Positions 1 to 6,652 of a stretch of 11,080 bases of DNA are shown in pieces (the first letter of the stretch is position 1; the number at the start of each line of letters is the position of its first letter). Origin of the DNA: an uncultured Bacilli bacterium. Lineage in GTDB: Bacteria; Bacillota_I; Bacilli_A; RF39; UBA660. The DNA lies in NCBI GenBank assembly GCA_934096605.1, contig CAKOMI010000038.1:1-11080 (forward strand), in the 5' to 3' direction. A model generated the notes under the pieces. That model was given only the letters and a program-made list of their open reading frames with translations. It was not told where the DNA came from and did not search any database. Position numbers and translations under genes: made by a program.

Positions 1-4
1 ATTT

Positions 5-50
5 AAAAAGCTCCTTAAAGCCTTATAAATAAAGGCCTAGGGAGCTTTTA
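5..50. terminator. Long hairpin, probable bidirectional terminator
   Basis: The outer stem pairs AAAAGCTCC (6-14) with GGAGCTTTT (41-49), and an inner stem pairs GCCTT (20-24) with AAGGC (32-36). T-rich sequence flanks the stem on both strands, so it could end transcription from either side. The gene to the left lies outside the window. The bases from here to 130 hold no gene; they form the leader and promoter region of gerQ. Confidence 0.6.
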
Positions 51-126
51 GTCTCTAAAAAGTGTTTAAGTTGAGATAGTAAAATAACAAGAGTTCTAAA
101 TAAAAAAAATATTCATAAATTTAACT

Positions 127-135
127 AGAGGTGAT
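127..135 (+). promoter_or_regulatory. gerQ ribosome binding site overlapping the apparent GTG start
   Basis: GAGGTGA at 128-134 is a seven-base perfect match to the anti-Shine-Dalgarno sequence. The GTG at 131 lies inside it, so this GTG is unlikely to be the initiation codon. The codons at normal spacing are ATT at 137 and ATA at 140; there is no in-frame ATG, TTG or CTG nearby. Confidence 0.6.
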
Positions 136-496
136 AATTATAAACGGTAGTTTTTTTAGTAATCCTACATTTCCAAGTGCTTCAAATGCAGCACCCATAA
201 CACCACCAGGTAATATCTCAGTCGAGCAATCTTACCCATTAGAACAAAGTTTAATAGAAAACATATTAAGATTAAACAAAGGAAAATCAGTAAAAGTATA
301 CGCTTCATTTCCTGATTCTAATGAATGGCGTGACAAAATATATACCGGTGTTATAGAACAATCTGGAAGAGATCATTTAATTCTTTCTGACCCAAATAAT
401 GGCACATGGTATTTAATACGCATGTTATATATTAACTTTGTTGAATTTAATGAGAAAATAAATTACAATGTGGATTACTCAGATACATTTGATTAG
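131..496 (+). CDS. gerQ: Spore coat protein GerQ
   Basis: GerQ is a spore coat/cortex-interface protein. In Bacillus it is needed for proper placement of the cortex lytic enzyme CwlJ and is cross-linked in the coat by transglutaminase. Recognition rests on the conserved C-terminal core: PLEQSLIENILRLNKGK (residues 36-52), the W-x-D-K-x-Y-x-G-V-I-E-x-S-G-R-D-H segment (66-82) and the SDPNNGTWYLIRM / EINYN-like end. The protein is about 120 residues, against roughly 180 in Bacillus, because the Gln/Pro/Tyr-rich N-terminus is much shorter. It is monocistronic with a terminator right after its TAG stop. The start is unsettled: GTG at 131 lies within the Shine-Dalgarno, so initiation may be at ATT 137 or ATA 140. 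Its presence implies a spore-forming host or a recent descendant of one. Confidence 0.85.
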   Translation: MIIINGSFFSNPTFPSASNAAPITPPGNISVEQSYPLEQSLIENILRLNKGKSVKVYASFPDSNEWRDKIYTGVIEQSGRDHLILSDPNNGTWYLIRMLYINFVEFNEKINYNVDYSDTFD

Positions 497-523
497 CAAT
501 TAGAAAAATCTAATTGTTTTTTT
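497..523 (+). terminator. gerQ terminator
   Basis: CAATTAGA (497-504) pairs with TCTAATTG (509-516) around an AAAA loop and is followed by seven T (517-523). It starts directly after the gerQ stop. It overlaps the last bases of the facing dinD gene, whose stop codon sits in the 3' arm. Confidence 0.85.
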
Positions 524-1346
524 CTAGTTTTATTTGTATTTTCTTTTCTTTTTCTAATTCTTTTAATGATTTTTTGGGCGTTGGTAATTTCTCAGGCATA
601 GTGCCGCCATTTTTAATAATAACCTCACGAATATTCTTGCCAATATTATAATGTGTTTGATTTGCATCATCTTCACTAGAAATATTATCCTTTTTTAACT
701 TTGCTTCAGTCTGCGTTATCCTAAATAGATTAGCCGCTAATTCTTCACTGCCCATATTATCTAAAATATCTTCACGATATCGTAATTTTTTTCTTTTAGC
801 AATATCATTCGCTGTTTCACCATTGTATAGCCCCTTATATCCAGCGTTATGGAATTTATCGAAATTTTTAACGCCACAATTTTTAGCCGTTTGATTTAAA
901 GAATAATTACCATTTTTAGTTAAATCTCTTTGAGTAAATCTTTTTTCTTCTTCAGTTAAATTAACATATTCTTTTTCACTTAATTCCTGTTTTCTAGTTT
1001 GCACAGCAAAATACGTTTGTCCTAAAGCAACAACCTTTTTTCTAGCATCTGCATTTTGTACTATCAAATAACAAGCGTATCTTGATAATTCATAATCAAC
1101 TTGTTTTCTTTTAGCACCAGAGCCTATTTCTACCATTTTGTCGGCTTGGGCAAAATGGTCTAGTACATTAATATTGCTATTATTACATGCATTCATAGCT
1201 TTATCCATTACTCCAGAAAATTTCCTCCACTCTTTATACTCAAGAGCCACTTGCAATTCTCTAGCATACCAATACTCTTTTCCATATTCATTAATATGTT
1301 TAATACTTTCAAAAGTTGTTTCATTATATTCACTTATTTGATTCAT
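510..1346 (-). CDS. dinD: DNA damage-inducible protein D (DinD)
   Basis: DinD is an SOS-induced protein; the Escherichia coli protein inhibits RecA-mediated strand exchange. The 278-residue product matches E. coli DinD (about 274 residues) along its whole length. Recognisable blocks are YWYAREL near the N-terminus (Bro-N/KilA-like region), LSRYACYLIVQNADARK and GQTYFAVQTRKQEL in the middle, then GSEELAANLFRITQTEAKLK, and NGGTMPEKLPTP near the end. Start choice: an upstream in-frame ATG at 1358 overlaps GGAGGC (1351-1356). That sequence is a perfect ribosome site six bases before the ATG at 1344-1346, so the latter is taken. A sigma-A promoter and a DinR/LexA box lie upstream at 1485-1535, which fits SOS control. 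It converges with gerQ. The lysine/glutamate-rich C-terminus is typical. Confidence 0.92.
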   Translation of the reverse strand: MNQISEYNETTFESIKHINEYGKEYWYARELQVALEYKEWRKFSGVMDKAMNACNNSNINVLDHFAQADKMVEIGSGAKRKQVDYELSRYACYLIVQNADARKKVVALGQTYFAVQTRKQELSEKEYVNLTEEEKRFTQRDLTKNGNYSLNQTAKNCGVKNFDKFHNAGYKGLYNGETANDIAKRKKLRYREDILDNMGSEELAANLFRITQTEAKLKKDNISSEDDANQTHYNIGKNIREVIIKNGGTMPEKLPTPKKSLKELEKEKKIQIKLEKNN

Positions 1347-1484
1347 TAAAGCCTCCATATTCTATATATTTACTATTGAAGAAAAATCATTATTTACTTT
1401 TGTGTTTATCTAACTTTTGCAAAATAATATTTTAGTAGTTTTCTTACACTATTAAACAAATAATCTTCAAAATGTATGCTAGTT

Positions 1485-1513
1485 ATATTAAAGGATTAAA
1501 AATCATATGTCAA
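1485..1513 (-). promoter_or_regulatory. Sigma-A promoter of dinD
   Basis: On the minus strand a perfect -35 TTGACA (1508-1513) and a -10 TAATAT (1485-1490) are separated by 17 bp. Transcription should begin near 1478, leaving a leader of about 130 nt before the dinD ATG. Confidence 0.8.
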
Positions 1514-1521
1514 TACTTTTT

Positions 1522-1535
1522 CGAACATTTGTTCC
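1522..1535. promoter_or_regulatory. DinR/LexA SOS box
   Basis: CGAACATTTGTTCC contains the Gram-positive LexA (DinR) core GAAC-N4-GTTC at 1523-1534 and only lacks the terminal G of the full palindrome. It lies eight bases upstream of the dinD -35 and seven bases past the stop of the metallo-hydrolase gene. LexA bound here could block RNA polymerase until DNA damage. I found no other match in the window. Confidence 0.8.
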
Positions 1536-1541
1536 AAAAAT

Positions 1542-2051
1542 TTATAAAGTATTTAAGAAATATTCCAAATTATCTTTTTCATCACGAATAGTTGTAGACT
1601 CACCATGCCCAGGATATAAAATCATATCTTCTAAATCACTATCCAAAAACATTTTTATACTTTTTTTCATTTCTTCGTTATTACCACCTAAATCAGTTCT
1701 ACCAATACTCCCTTTAAATATAAAGTCTCCTACGAAAATAGCATTAATATCCCGAAAACAAAAAGACTTAGAATCCTTCGTATGTCCTGGTGTATTTATC
1801 ATTTCACACTGAAAGCCTTTAGGTATTACATTAACTTGTAACCCATATTTATCTTTTAAATAATCTAAAGCTCCAATATGATCAAAATGATAATGTGTAA
1901 CTAAAAGGCCAACAACTTTTTTAGTACTTAAAACATCTAATATCTTTTCTTTTTCATCACCTGGGTCTATCACTATTGCTTCATTATTTTCATTAACTAA
2001 AATATAACAATTTTCTTGTAACTCACCTACAACAACTCTAATAAACTTCAT
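1542..2051 (-). CDS. MBL-fold metallo-hydrolase, glyoxalase II-like (YqgX type)
   Basis: This is a metallo-beta-lactamase-fold hydrolase of the glyoxalase II/YqgX group, a cytosolic enzyme thought to cleave thioesters such as hydroxyacylglutathione-like substrates. The substrate in this organism is unknown. The dinuclear metal site is complete: T-H-Y-H-F-D-H (residues 52-58, ligands H53, H55, D57, H58), H90 in TPGHT, D109 in VGDF and H149 in PGHG. IFKGSIGRTDL is also typical of the group. At 169 residues it is shorter than Bacillus YqgX (about 210). The GTG at 2060 is part of the ribosome site AGGGTGAT (2056-2063), so the ATG at 2049-2051 is the start. It follows the surface-protein gene on the same strand with about 60 bases between them, and no strong promoter is visible there. 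Confidence 0.88.
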   Translation of the reverse strand: MKFIRVVVGELQENCYILVNENNEAIVIDPGDEKEKILDVLSTKKVVGLLVTHYHFDHIGALDYLKDKYGLQVNVIPKGFQCEMINTPGHTKDSKSFCFRDINAIFVGDFIFKGSIGRTDLGGNNEEMKKSIKMFLDSDLEDMILYPGHGESTTIRDEKDNLEYFLNTL

Positions 2052-2110
2052 ATATATCACCCTAAACCAAGTTTATCATAAAAAGAATAAAATTAATAAC
2101 TTTAATATAT

Positions 2111-3457
2111 TTATGCTGTAAAGATGAATGGATTATCCTTAGTTCCAGACCCATTAACACTCAGATTACCTTTTAAATTTATAACTGGTCTTAGGCCAAA
2201 TGAGTAATATGTTTGAGGGTCAACATCATTAATAGCTCTTGCATCTATACAATAAATCATTGCATAACTACCATTTGTCCAGTTTGTTGGCCATAAAAAA
2301 CCTATCGGTGTCATAGTATAAAAATTAAAACCTATGTTTATATATGAATTAATATTAGGTGCTGTCAACACATATCCACCGCTACTAAAGCCACCAGCAT
2401 ACCCAGCATACATTACCTCATCCATAGTAACTAATCCAACCGGATAGCTAAGAGCTTTATTACCTTTGCTAGAACCATTAACTGTGTAATAATCACTAGT
2501 ACTCTCACATTCCAAACTAGGTTGTGATTTCAAAAGTCTTTCATAACCACCATACAAAGTATAATTACTACCTGTTCCAGTTCCTGTGTTAGAAGAAATA
2601 ACACTTCGGTCTCCACAAAAGCCTGTATTAGTATCAATATAATTATCATAATTAATTAACTTATCTTTATAAAAATTATCATTACTAGTTTTAATCAAAG
2701 AGCTAGTTCCTATCCCATGTACTTGTCCACTTGTATACATATACCCAACATACATATTATCGCTAGCCGTAGAGTTATAATTAGTTTTAGAGTAATATCT
2801 ATCTTCGCTAGCCTCACCATTGTCGTGTGCTACTGTCCCATCATAAATTATACGAATACTACCATTGCCATTAATACGGATGATACGCCAATAGAAGCCT
2901 GCAAATTTAACATAGTTGTTTTCTACACTACCTCGGTAATAATAACTTGTTCCATCACCATCTTGTGTCTCATATATTCCTTTTTCATGTGATTCACAAG
3001 TAGAATCATCACACGCACTCTTTGTAAAATCTGGCGTATAAGTATTTACATCTATATCACCAATAACTGTACTTACTACTTTACTAGTCTTCTCAAAATA
3101 TAAGTTACATCTAGTTCTTGTATAATCTGTCGCGTTGTATCCACTATAATTGGCCTCGAAAGTCCATGTCGCATTATTCCAGTTTGGCACTACACCATTT
3201 GTACAATTACTCTTCTCTTTATTTAATGTATAACCTGTGTTTTGCTTTGGCATACTACGCGTTATCTCGCCATCTACATAATAAGCAAAATATATGTCTC
3301 CTGGGTCACTCACAGTTCCATTTATCACATTAAACTTTTTATTACTTTCAAATACTGCATAACTTTTCCCAAAATAAACATAATAAAATATACCATTTAA
3401 AAATACTATCACGAATAAAACTATCATCAATTTTTTATTAGATTTAAACTTTTTCAA
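2111..3457 (-). CDS. Membrane-anchored surface protein with C-terminal GLRPVINL-type domain
   Basis: This is a predicted extracytoplasmic protein, anchored by one N-terminal hydrophobic segment (residues about 8-29) after a lysine-rich start. An N-terminal module (about 45-122) has SDPGDIYFAYYVDG, a Cys at 85 and a Cys at 117. The middle (170-210) reads YYYRGSVENNYVKFAGFYWR followed by IRIIYDGT, and the end has GLRPVINLKGNLSVNGSGTKDNPF. Similar Cys-paired, Tyr/Asn/Gly-rich proteins occur as large lineage-specific families in gut Firmicutes, and their function is not known. Adhesion or cell-surface display is inference only. Seven cysteines (85, 117, 149, 154, 281, 317, 403) suggest disulfides. 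There is no LPXTG sorting signal. The start is TTG at 3455-3457, preceded by a GGTGG-type ribosome site. Its promoter is flanked by two palindromic operators. Confidence 0.75.
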   Translation of the reverse strand: MKKFKSNKKLMIVLFVIVFLNGIFYYVYFGKSYAVFESNKKFNVINGTVSDPGDIYFAYYVDGEITRSMPKQNTGYTLNKEKSNCTNGVVPNWNNATWTFEANYSGYNATDYTRTRCNLYFEKTSKVVSTVIGDIDVNTYTPDFTKSACDDSTCESHEKGIYETQDGDGTSYYYRGSVENNYVKFAGFYWRIIRINGNGSIRIIYDGTVAHDNGEASEDRYYSKTNYNSTASDNMYVGYMYTSGQVHGIGTSSLIKTSNDNFYKDKLINYDNYIDTNTGFCGDRSVISSNTGTGTGSNYTLYGGYERLLKSQPSLECESTSDYYTVNGSSKGNKALSYPVGLVTMDEVMYAGYAGGFSSGGYVLTAPNINSYINIGFNFYTMTPIGFLWPTNWTNGSYAMIYCIDARAINDVDPQTYYSFGLRPVINLKGNLSVNGSGTKDNPFIFTA

Positions 3458-3474
3458 AATACCACCATCTTTAA

Positions 3475-3489
3475 CGTACTAATAATACG
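3475..3489. promoter_or_regulatory. Operator copy 2, 15-bp palindrome downstream of the -10
   Basis: CGTACTAATAATACG is a near-perfect palindrome (six of seven arm positions pair). With its flanks it matches the copy at 3523-3537 at 14 of 18 bases, in the same orientation, 48 bp away. It lies between the likely transcription start (near 3497) and the ribosome site of the surface gene, a roadblock position. Confidence 0.65.
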
Positions 3490-3503
3490 CTTACCATAAC
3501 ATA

Positions 3504-3533
3504 TATATAGCACAATCTAAAACGTATTGTCAA
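3504..3533 (-). promoter_or_regulatory. Sigma-A promoter of the surface-protein gene
   Basis: On the minus strand -35 TTGACA (3528-3533) is separated by 18 bp from an extended -10, TGC-TATATA (-10 at 3504-3509). The -35 lies inside the palindrome at 3523-3537, so a protein bound there would exclude RNA polymerase. Confidence 0.7.
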
Positions 3534-3537
3534 TACG
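3523..3537. promoter_or_regulatory. Operator copy 1, perfect 15-bp palindrome over the -35
   Basis: CGTATTG-T-CAATACG is a perfect inverted repeat of seven-base arms with a one-base centre. It covers the -35 of the surface gene, and on the other strand a TTGTCA (3527-3532) that may be the -35 of the divergent regulator gene. It is therefore well placed to control both. Confidence 0.7.
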
Positions 3538-3555
3538 CCTATCAAATTTTAAAAA
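3527..3555 (+). promoter_or_regulatory. Possible promoter of the Xre-type regulator
   Basis: TTGTCA (3527-3532), a 17-bp spacer and TAAAAA (3550-3555) form a weak sigma-A candidate. It overlaps operator copy 1, which would fit autoregulation. The -10 is poor. Confidence 0.35.
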
Positions 3556-3592
3556 AAATCATTTGTTAAAGTAAATTAAAGAGGTGTTTAAA

Positions 3593-3814
3593 TTGAAGAT
3601 AAAAGCAAATGAATATAAGCCAAATGAAATTTTATATTTTATAAGGCAAAGCACAGGTAAAACCCAAAAAGAATTTGCCCAAACAATTAACAAATCAAAA
3701 GATTGGGAACAATCAAATGAACTAGGAAGAAGCAACTTTCTCTTTAAAGATTTACTAGAACTTGCTAAAATACATAATATTGAAATAATTATTCAAGAAA
3801 AAAAGAAAAATTAA
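3593..3814 (+). CDS. Small Cro/CI (Xre)-type HTH regulator
   Basis: This is a 73-residue protein consisting of little more than one lambda-repressor-like DNA-binding domain. TGKTQKEFAQTI (residues 21-32) is the usual second helix with its Thr-Gln. The segment SKDWEQSNELGRSNF (35-49) occupies the recognition-helix and loop position. FKDLLELAKIHNIEI follows as in Xre proteins, then a charged tail. The GTG at 3584 belongs to the ribosome site AGAGGTG (3580-3586); TTG at 3593 has ideal spacing and is chosen. The gene is divergent from the surface-protein gene, and the 15-bp palindromes between them are its most likely targets. There is no effector domain, so the signal is not apparent. Confidence 0.72.
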   Translation: MKIKANEYKPNEILYFIRQSTGKTQKEFAQTINKSKDWEQSNELGRSNFLFKDLLELAKIHNIEIIIQEKKKN

Positions 3815-3875
3815 TATAAAATATTTTAAATATTTAATAACCATAAGACTTTAAAATAAGTAAAAAATATTGTAT

Positions 3876-3906
3876 CAAAAAAAGTCATGTATAACTACAA
3901 TGACTT
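3876..3906 (-). terminator. Terminator of the VOC-HD operon
   Basis: On the minus strand AAGTCAT (3900-3906 side) pairs with ATGACTT (3882-3888 side) and is followed by a run of T, seen as the A tract 3877-3883. It lies in the gap between the convergent regulator and HD genes. No clear GC-containing terminator for the regulator gene is visible. Confidence 0.7.
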
Positions 3907-3929
3907 AAAACAAATTAAATTTATAAAAA

Positions 3930-5561
3930 TCATTTATTAACCAAGACTATTGATAATACTACTCCAATCATAAGTGTAACTATCACAACTATAAAGCAAT
4001 TAAAATAACCATTTATTGCTCTTTTCCTAATTAAATCTTGATCTTTTTTATATGAATCTAAATTTCCATTTAAAATTCTATATTCATAATTATTAGATGC
4101 TAGTAATTTATTTAAATATTCCTCATTTAAAGACTTTTGTCCATCATCATCTATATAAAAATATTTTTCATTATATATTTCAAGTAAGTTTTTTAAACAT
4201 TCATTTTCATTATCATAATCAGGCTCTCTACCATATTGCTTGGTAAAAGAATCAATATAATGTCTTATCTCATTATCTATATCATTTCTAACAAAACCCA
4301 AAATATCTATAAAAGACTTATCACTACTATAATACTGAGCCACAGTACTCAGCAATTCAAAATGCTTATCCATAGCAAATGGTTTATCTTTAATTTGCTT
4401 AATTTGCCAAATATACATTCTAAAAGCATTTATAAAAGAAAGAAATTGAGTACTAAAAGTATAGTCTTTGATTATCTTAATTTCATTTTTAAGTTCCAAA
4501 TAATGAAGCAAATCTAGAGCTTCAAAAGACACCTGTTCAGTTGGCACTACTGAGTCATAAGAAATCCATTCACCATTTGGAGCCTTAGTGCTTGGTTCTA
4601 AATACTCCACAAATTTTTCTTTAGGCAATTTATATATAGATATATATTTAGAATCTAAAGTTTCATCTATTGTTCCTGGAAATATTTCTTTAATAGCATT
4701 TTTTTCTCTTGGAAATAAAGTAGATGAACGAAATGTAGCCATTTTAAAACAATCAATTGGATCTACTCCTCCATAAACATATTTTCCTTTTTGAGTACTT
4801 TCGTTCACCTCTAATTTTTCAATACAAGGATTTAAAGAAGCATGAAATATATTTTTTTCACCATTATGAAAAGCACTAATCCATTCATCTAATAACTTAT
4901 AATTATTTAAGATTGTTTTTCCTTCTAACTCTTCTTTATTATGAATCATCGCTAAATTATAATCAGCCAAAAAAGCATTGCTAACACTTAAAACGGTTTT
5001 TGCCTCTTTAGTTCTTAGTTTATTGATATCACATCCCCCAACAGGTGCAGGATAATTAAACCTATTTCTATCAAGCGCATCAGCATCTTTCAAAATATCG
5101 CTCATTTTTTGAACTTTAATTTTTTCCATATCGGTAATTTTTACATTAGAAAAATCGATTTTATCTTCTTCTAAAGCATGCTGTTTTATTAATGTGGAAA
5201 TAATAGTAGCCTTTTTATAATCCAAATCACCAACATGATTATCTAAAAATTGTTTTGCACCAACAAATCCATGCATTTTATTAGAAGCACCCAATGTTTT
5301 ACCAATATCGTGATACAAAGCCGCCGTCAAAAGTAATTCTAAATCAATATCTTCACTATTTAACTTATTAGCGATCATGCAAATGTAAGCAATTACTCTT
5401 TCTATATGTAGCAAATTATGTTGGAAATCCTTTGTAGACGTATAAAGTTCTTCATTAATAGCCTTATTAACAAGTACAGCAATTTTATTTTGATCATCTT
5501 TTGTTAAACCATATTTATTAAGTTGCTCTAATGTAAAAAGATTAATATAACTTTTTTCCAT
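3930..5561 (-). CDS. HD-domain phosphohydrolase with ART-like region and C-terminal membrane anchor
   Basis: The 543-residue protein has three parts. Residues about 45-200 form an HD phosphohydrolase domain with metal ligands in place: H52, the H84-D85 pair in LYHDIGKT, H97, H128 in KQHA and D159/D161 in KDADALDRNR. Residues about 237-345 contain IFHASLNPCIEKLE, GKYVYGGVDP, SIYKLPKEKF and GEWISYDSVVP. This order of motifs resembles small ADP-ribosyltransferase-like domains of the HxS...YVYAT...EW type; that is inference from memory of the family. A charged helical region leads to one hydrophobic segment (about 519-540) ending two residues before the C-terminus, a tail-anchor arrangement with the enzyme in the cytoplasm. 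It follows the VOC gene by 21 bases and is likely co-transcribed. The substrate (nucleotide, cyclic nucleotide or other) cannot be told. Confidence 0.72.
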   Translation of the reverse strand: MEKSYINLFTLEQLNKYGLTKDDQNKIAVLVNKAINEELYTSTKDFQHNLLHIERVIAYICMIANKLNSEDIDLELLLTAALYHDIGKTLGASNKMHGFVGAKQFLDNHVGDLDYKKATIISTLIKQHALEEDKIDFSNVKITDMEKIKVQKMSDILKDADALDRNRFNYPAPVGGCDINKLRTKEAKTVLSVSNAFLADYNLAMIHNKEELEGKTILNNYKLLDEWISAFHNGEKNIFHASLNPCIEKLEVNESTQKGKYVYGGVDPIDCFKMATFRSSTLFPREKNAIKEIFPGTIDETLDSKYISIYKLPKEKFVEYLEPSTKAPNGEWISYDSVVPTEQVSFEALDLLHYLELKNEIKIIKDYTFSTQFLSFINAFRMYIWQIKQIKDKPFAMDKHFELLSTVAQYYSSDKSFIDILGFVRNDIDNEIRHYIDSFTKQYGREPDYDNENECLKNLLEIYNEKYFYIDDDGQKSLNEEYLNKLLASNNYEYRILNGNLDSYKKDQDLIRKRAINGYFNCFIVVIVTLMIGVVLSIVLVNK

Positions 5562-5582
5562 TTATTAACACTACCCTTTCAA

Positions 5583-5969
5583 TCACCCAGTAAATCTTAG
5601 TAAATACCCATCTGGATCTTGTATTAAAAATTCTTTATCTTGATAAACTTCATCATCAACTTTATATTCACTAACTTTAAGCTCTCTAAAAATAGGTATA
5701 TCTAATTTTTTCACTTTTTGATAAAGAGCATCTATATCACTAACTTCCATACTTAAATTAATACCATTTCCAAAAGGATACGAAAGTTTACCAACACTCC
5801 AATTATTATTTACTTCTTCTATCATAATCTGATTATTTTCGTATTCTAAAAAAACAAACTTATTTTCTTTTCTCTCATACTTAACATTAAATCCTAAAAG
5901 AACATAAAACTTAGTACTAAAGGTAATATTCGTAACACTAAGCTCTGGTATCAACGAATTAAATTTCAT
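5583..5969 (-). CDS. VOC-fold protein (glyoxalase/bleomycin-resistance family)
   Basis: A 128-residue vicinal-oxygen-chelate protein. The N-terminal half has LIPELSVTNITFSTKFYVLLGF and the C-terminal half ends in FLIQDPDGYLLRF, the standard second-module signature. The protein contains no histidine at all, so it lacks the usual metal ligands of glyoxalase I and is more like the metal-free bleomycin-binding subgroup. Whether it binds a drug is unknown. The ribosome site AGGAGTGAT sits three bases before the ATG. It is the first gene of a two-gene operon with the HD protein, under a promoter at 5994-6022. It uses a TGA stop, which shows that the standard code applies. Confidence 0.8.
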   Translation of the reverse strand: MKFNSLIPELSVTNITFSTKFYVLLGFNVKYERKENKFVFLEYENNQIMIEEVNNNWSVGKLSYPFGNGINLSMEVSDIDALYQKVKKLDIPIFRELKVSEYKVDDEVYQDKEFLIQDPDGYLLRFTG

Positions 5970-5993
5970 CTTATCACTCCTACCATATATAAA

Positions 5994-6022
5994 ATTATAA
6001 AATAATTATTAAAAATCAGCAA
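5994..6022 (-). promoter_or_regulatory. Sigma-A promoter of the VOC-HD operon
   Basis: On the minus strand -35 TTGCTG (6017-6022), a 17-bp spacer and a perfect -10 TATAAT (5994-5999). The predicted start near 5987 leaves a leader of about 18 nt before the VOC gene. Confidence 0.7.
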
Positions 6023-6052
6023 TGAAATAATGCAAATAAAAAAAAACTATGA

Positions 6053-6058
6053 TAAAAT
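6053..6058 (+). promoter_or_regulatory. Extended -10 promoter of lemA
   Basis: TGA-TAAAAT gives an extended -10 (hexamer 6053-6058, preceded by TG at 6050-6051). The -35 region 17 bp upstream, ATGCAA, is weak. The predicted leader is about 18 nt with AGGAG before the ATG. Confidence 0.5.
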
Positions 6059-6082
6059 TAAATTAAGTTAGGAGAATAAAAA

Positions 6083-6628
6083 ATGGAACCATTAAATATA
6101 ATTTTATTAATAACTATAATTGTTGGCTTACTTGCTATTTTATATATTACAATATATAACAAATTACAAACAGAAAAATCAAAAATAGAACATGTAGAAA
6201 GTCTAATAGACAATGCTTTAAGAGAAAAATTTGATTTAGTAAAAAGATCTAACTTAGTAATATTAGAAGTACTTAAAACTCAAAAAGAATATTTAAAAGA
6301 ATACATTGCCTTAGAAACCCAAGATATTTCTAACTTTGACTTAGAACGTGACCTAAAAACAGCTGAAAGCATTATAAACAATCTTTTTCACGATCACGAA
6401 GATTTAGAAAAAAATGAAAACATGATAAGCATTATACACGACTTTAAAGAATGTAATGAAAAACTAACCGCGTGTATTTTATACTATAACAAAGAGGTAG
6501 CTATTTTAAATAATATAACTAGAAAATTTCCTAATAATATTGTTGCTAAAATTCATCATATCAAAATAAAACCATTCTTTGATGGTAAAGATATGCAAGA
6601 TGATAATAATAATGATTTCAAATTCTAA
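6083..6628 (+). CDS. lemA: LemA family protein
   Basis: LemA proteins are small membrane proteins with an N-terminal helix anchor and an otherwise cytoplasmic or surface helical bundle; their molecular role is not settled. Here residues about 5-25 are hydrophobic and the next 120 are long charged helices. The family signature near the C-terminus is clear: ILYYNKEVAILNNITRKFPN, then AKIHHIKIKPFFDGK, matching the usual YN..V..YN...FP......F..kpYF. At 181 residues the length is normal. The ATG has a TTAGGAG ribosome site. The gene stands alone on the plus strand between divergent VOC and convergent ung and ends at a shared terminator. The short Asp/Asn-rich tail after the signature is unremarkable. 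Confidence 0.85.
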   Translation: MEPLNIILLITIIVGLLAILYITIYNKLQTEKSKIEHVESLIDNALREKFDLVKRSNLVILEVLKTQKEYLKEYIALETQDISNFDLERDLKTAESIINNLFHDHEDLEKNENMISIIHDFKECNEKLTACILYYNKEVAILNNITRKFPNNIVAKIHHIKIKPFFDGKDMQDDNNNDFKF

Positions 6629-6652
6629 AAAAGACGAAAGTCTCTTTTTTTT
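6629..6652. terminator. Bidirectional terminator between lemA and ung
   Basis: AAAGAC (6630-6635) with GAAA loop pairs GTCT (6640-6643) and runs into T8 on the plus strand. Read from the other side the same tetraloop stem is followed by T6. It therefore serves both lemA and the convergent ung, whose stop is at its edge. Confidence 0.8.

Noticed and set aside
114..121. Sporulation sigma-E or sigma-K -10 (CATAAATT) before gerQ
   Set aside because: It ends only six bases before the ribosome site, so the transcript would start inside it, and no matching -35 is visible.
1138..1341. Plus-strand open frame opposite dinD, and similar frames opposite the surface, HD and ung genes
   Set aside because: They lie wholly within well-supported genes on the other strand, lack ribosome sites and show no family features.
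1380..1400. Short upstream frame ATGATTTTTCTTCAATAG in the dinD leader
   Set aside because: It has no ribosome site and is only five codons in very AT-rich DNA, so chance is sufficient.
1542..1812. Plus-strand frame beginning near the SOS box
   Set aside because: It is the reverse strand of the metallo-hydrolase gene, whose catalytic motifs are complete.
3815..3850. AT-only palindrome after the Xre-type gene as its terminator
   Set aside because: The stem has no GC pairs and no adjoining T run on the plus strand.
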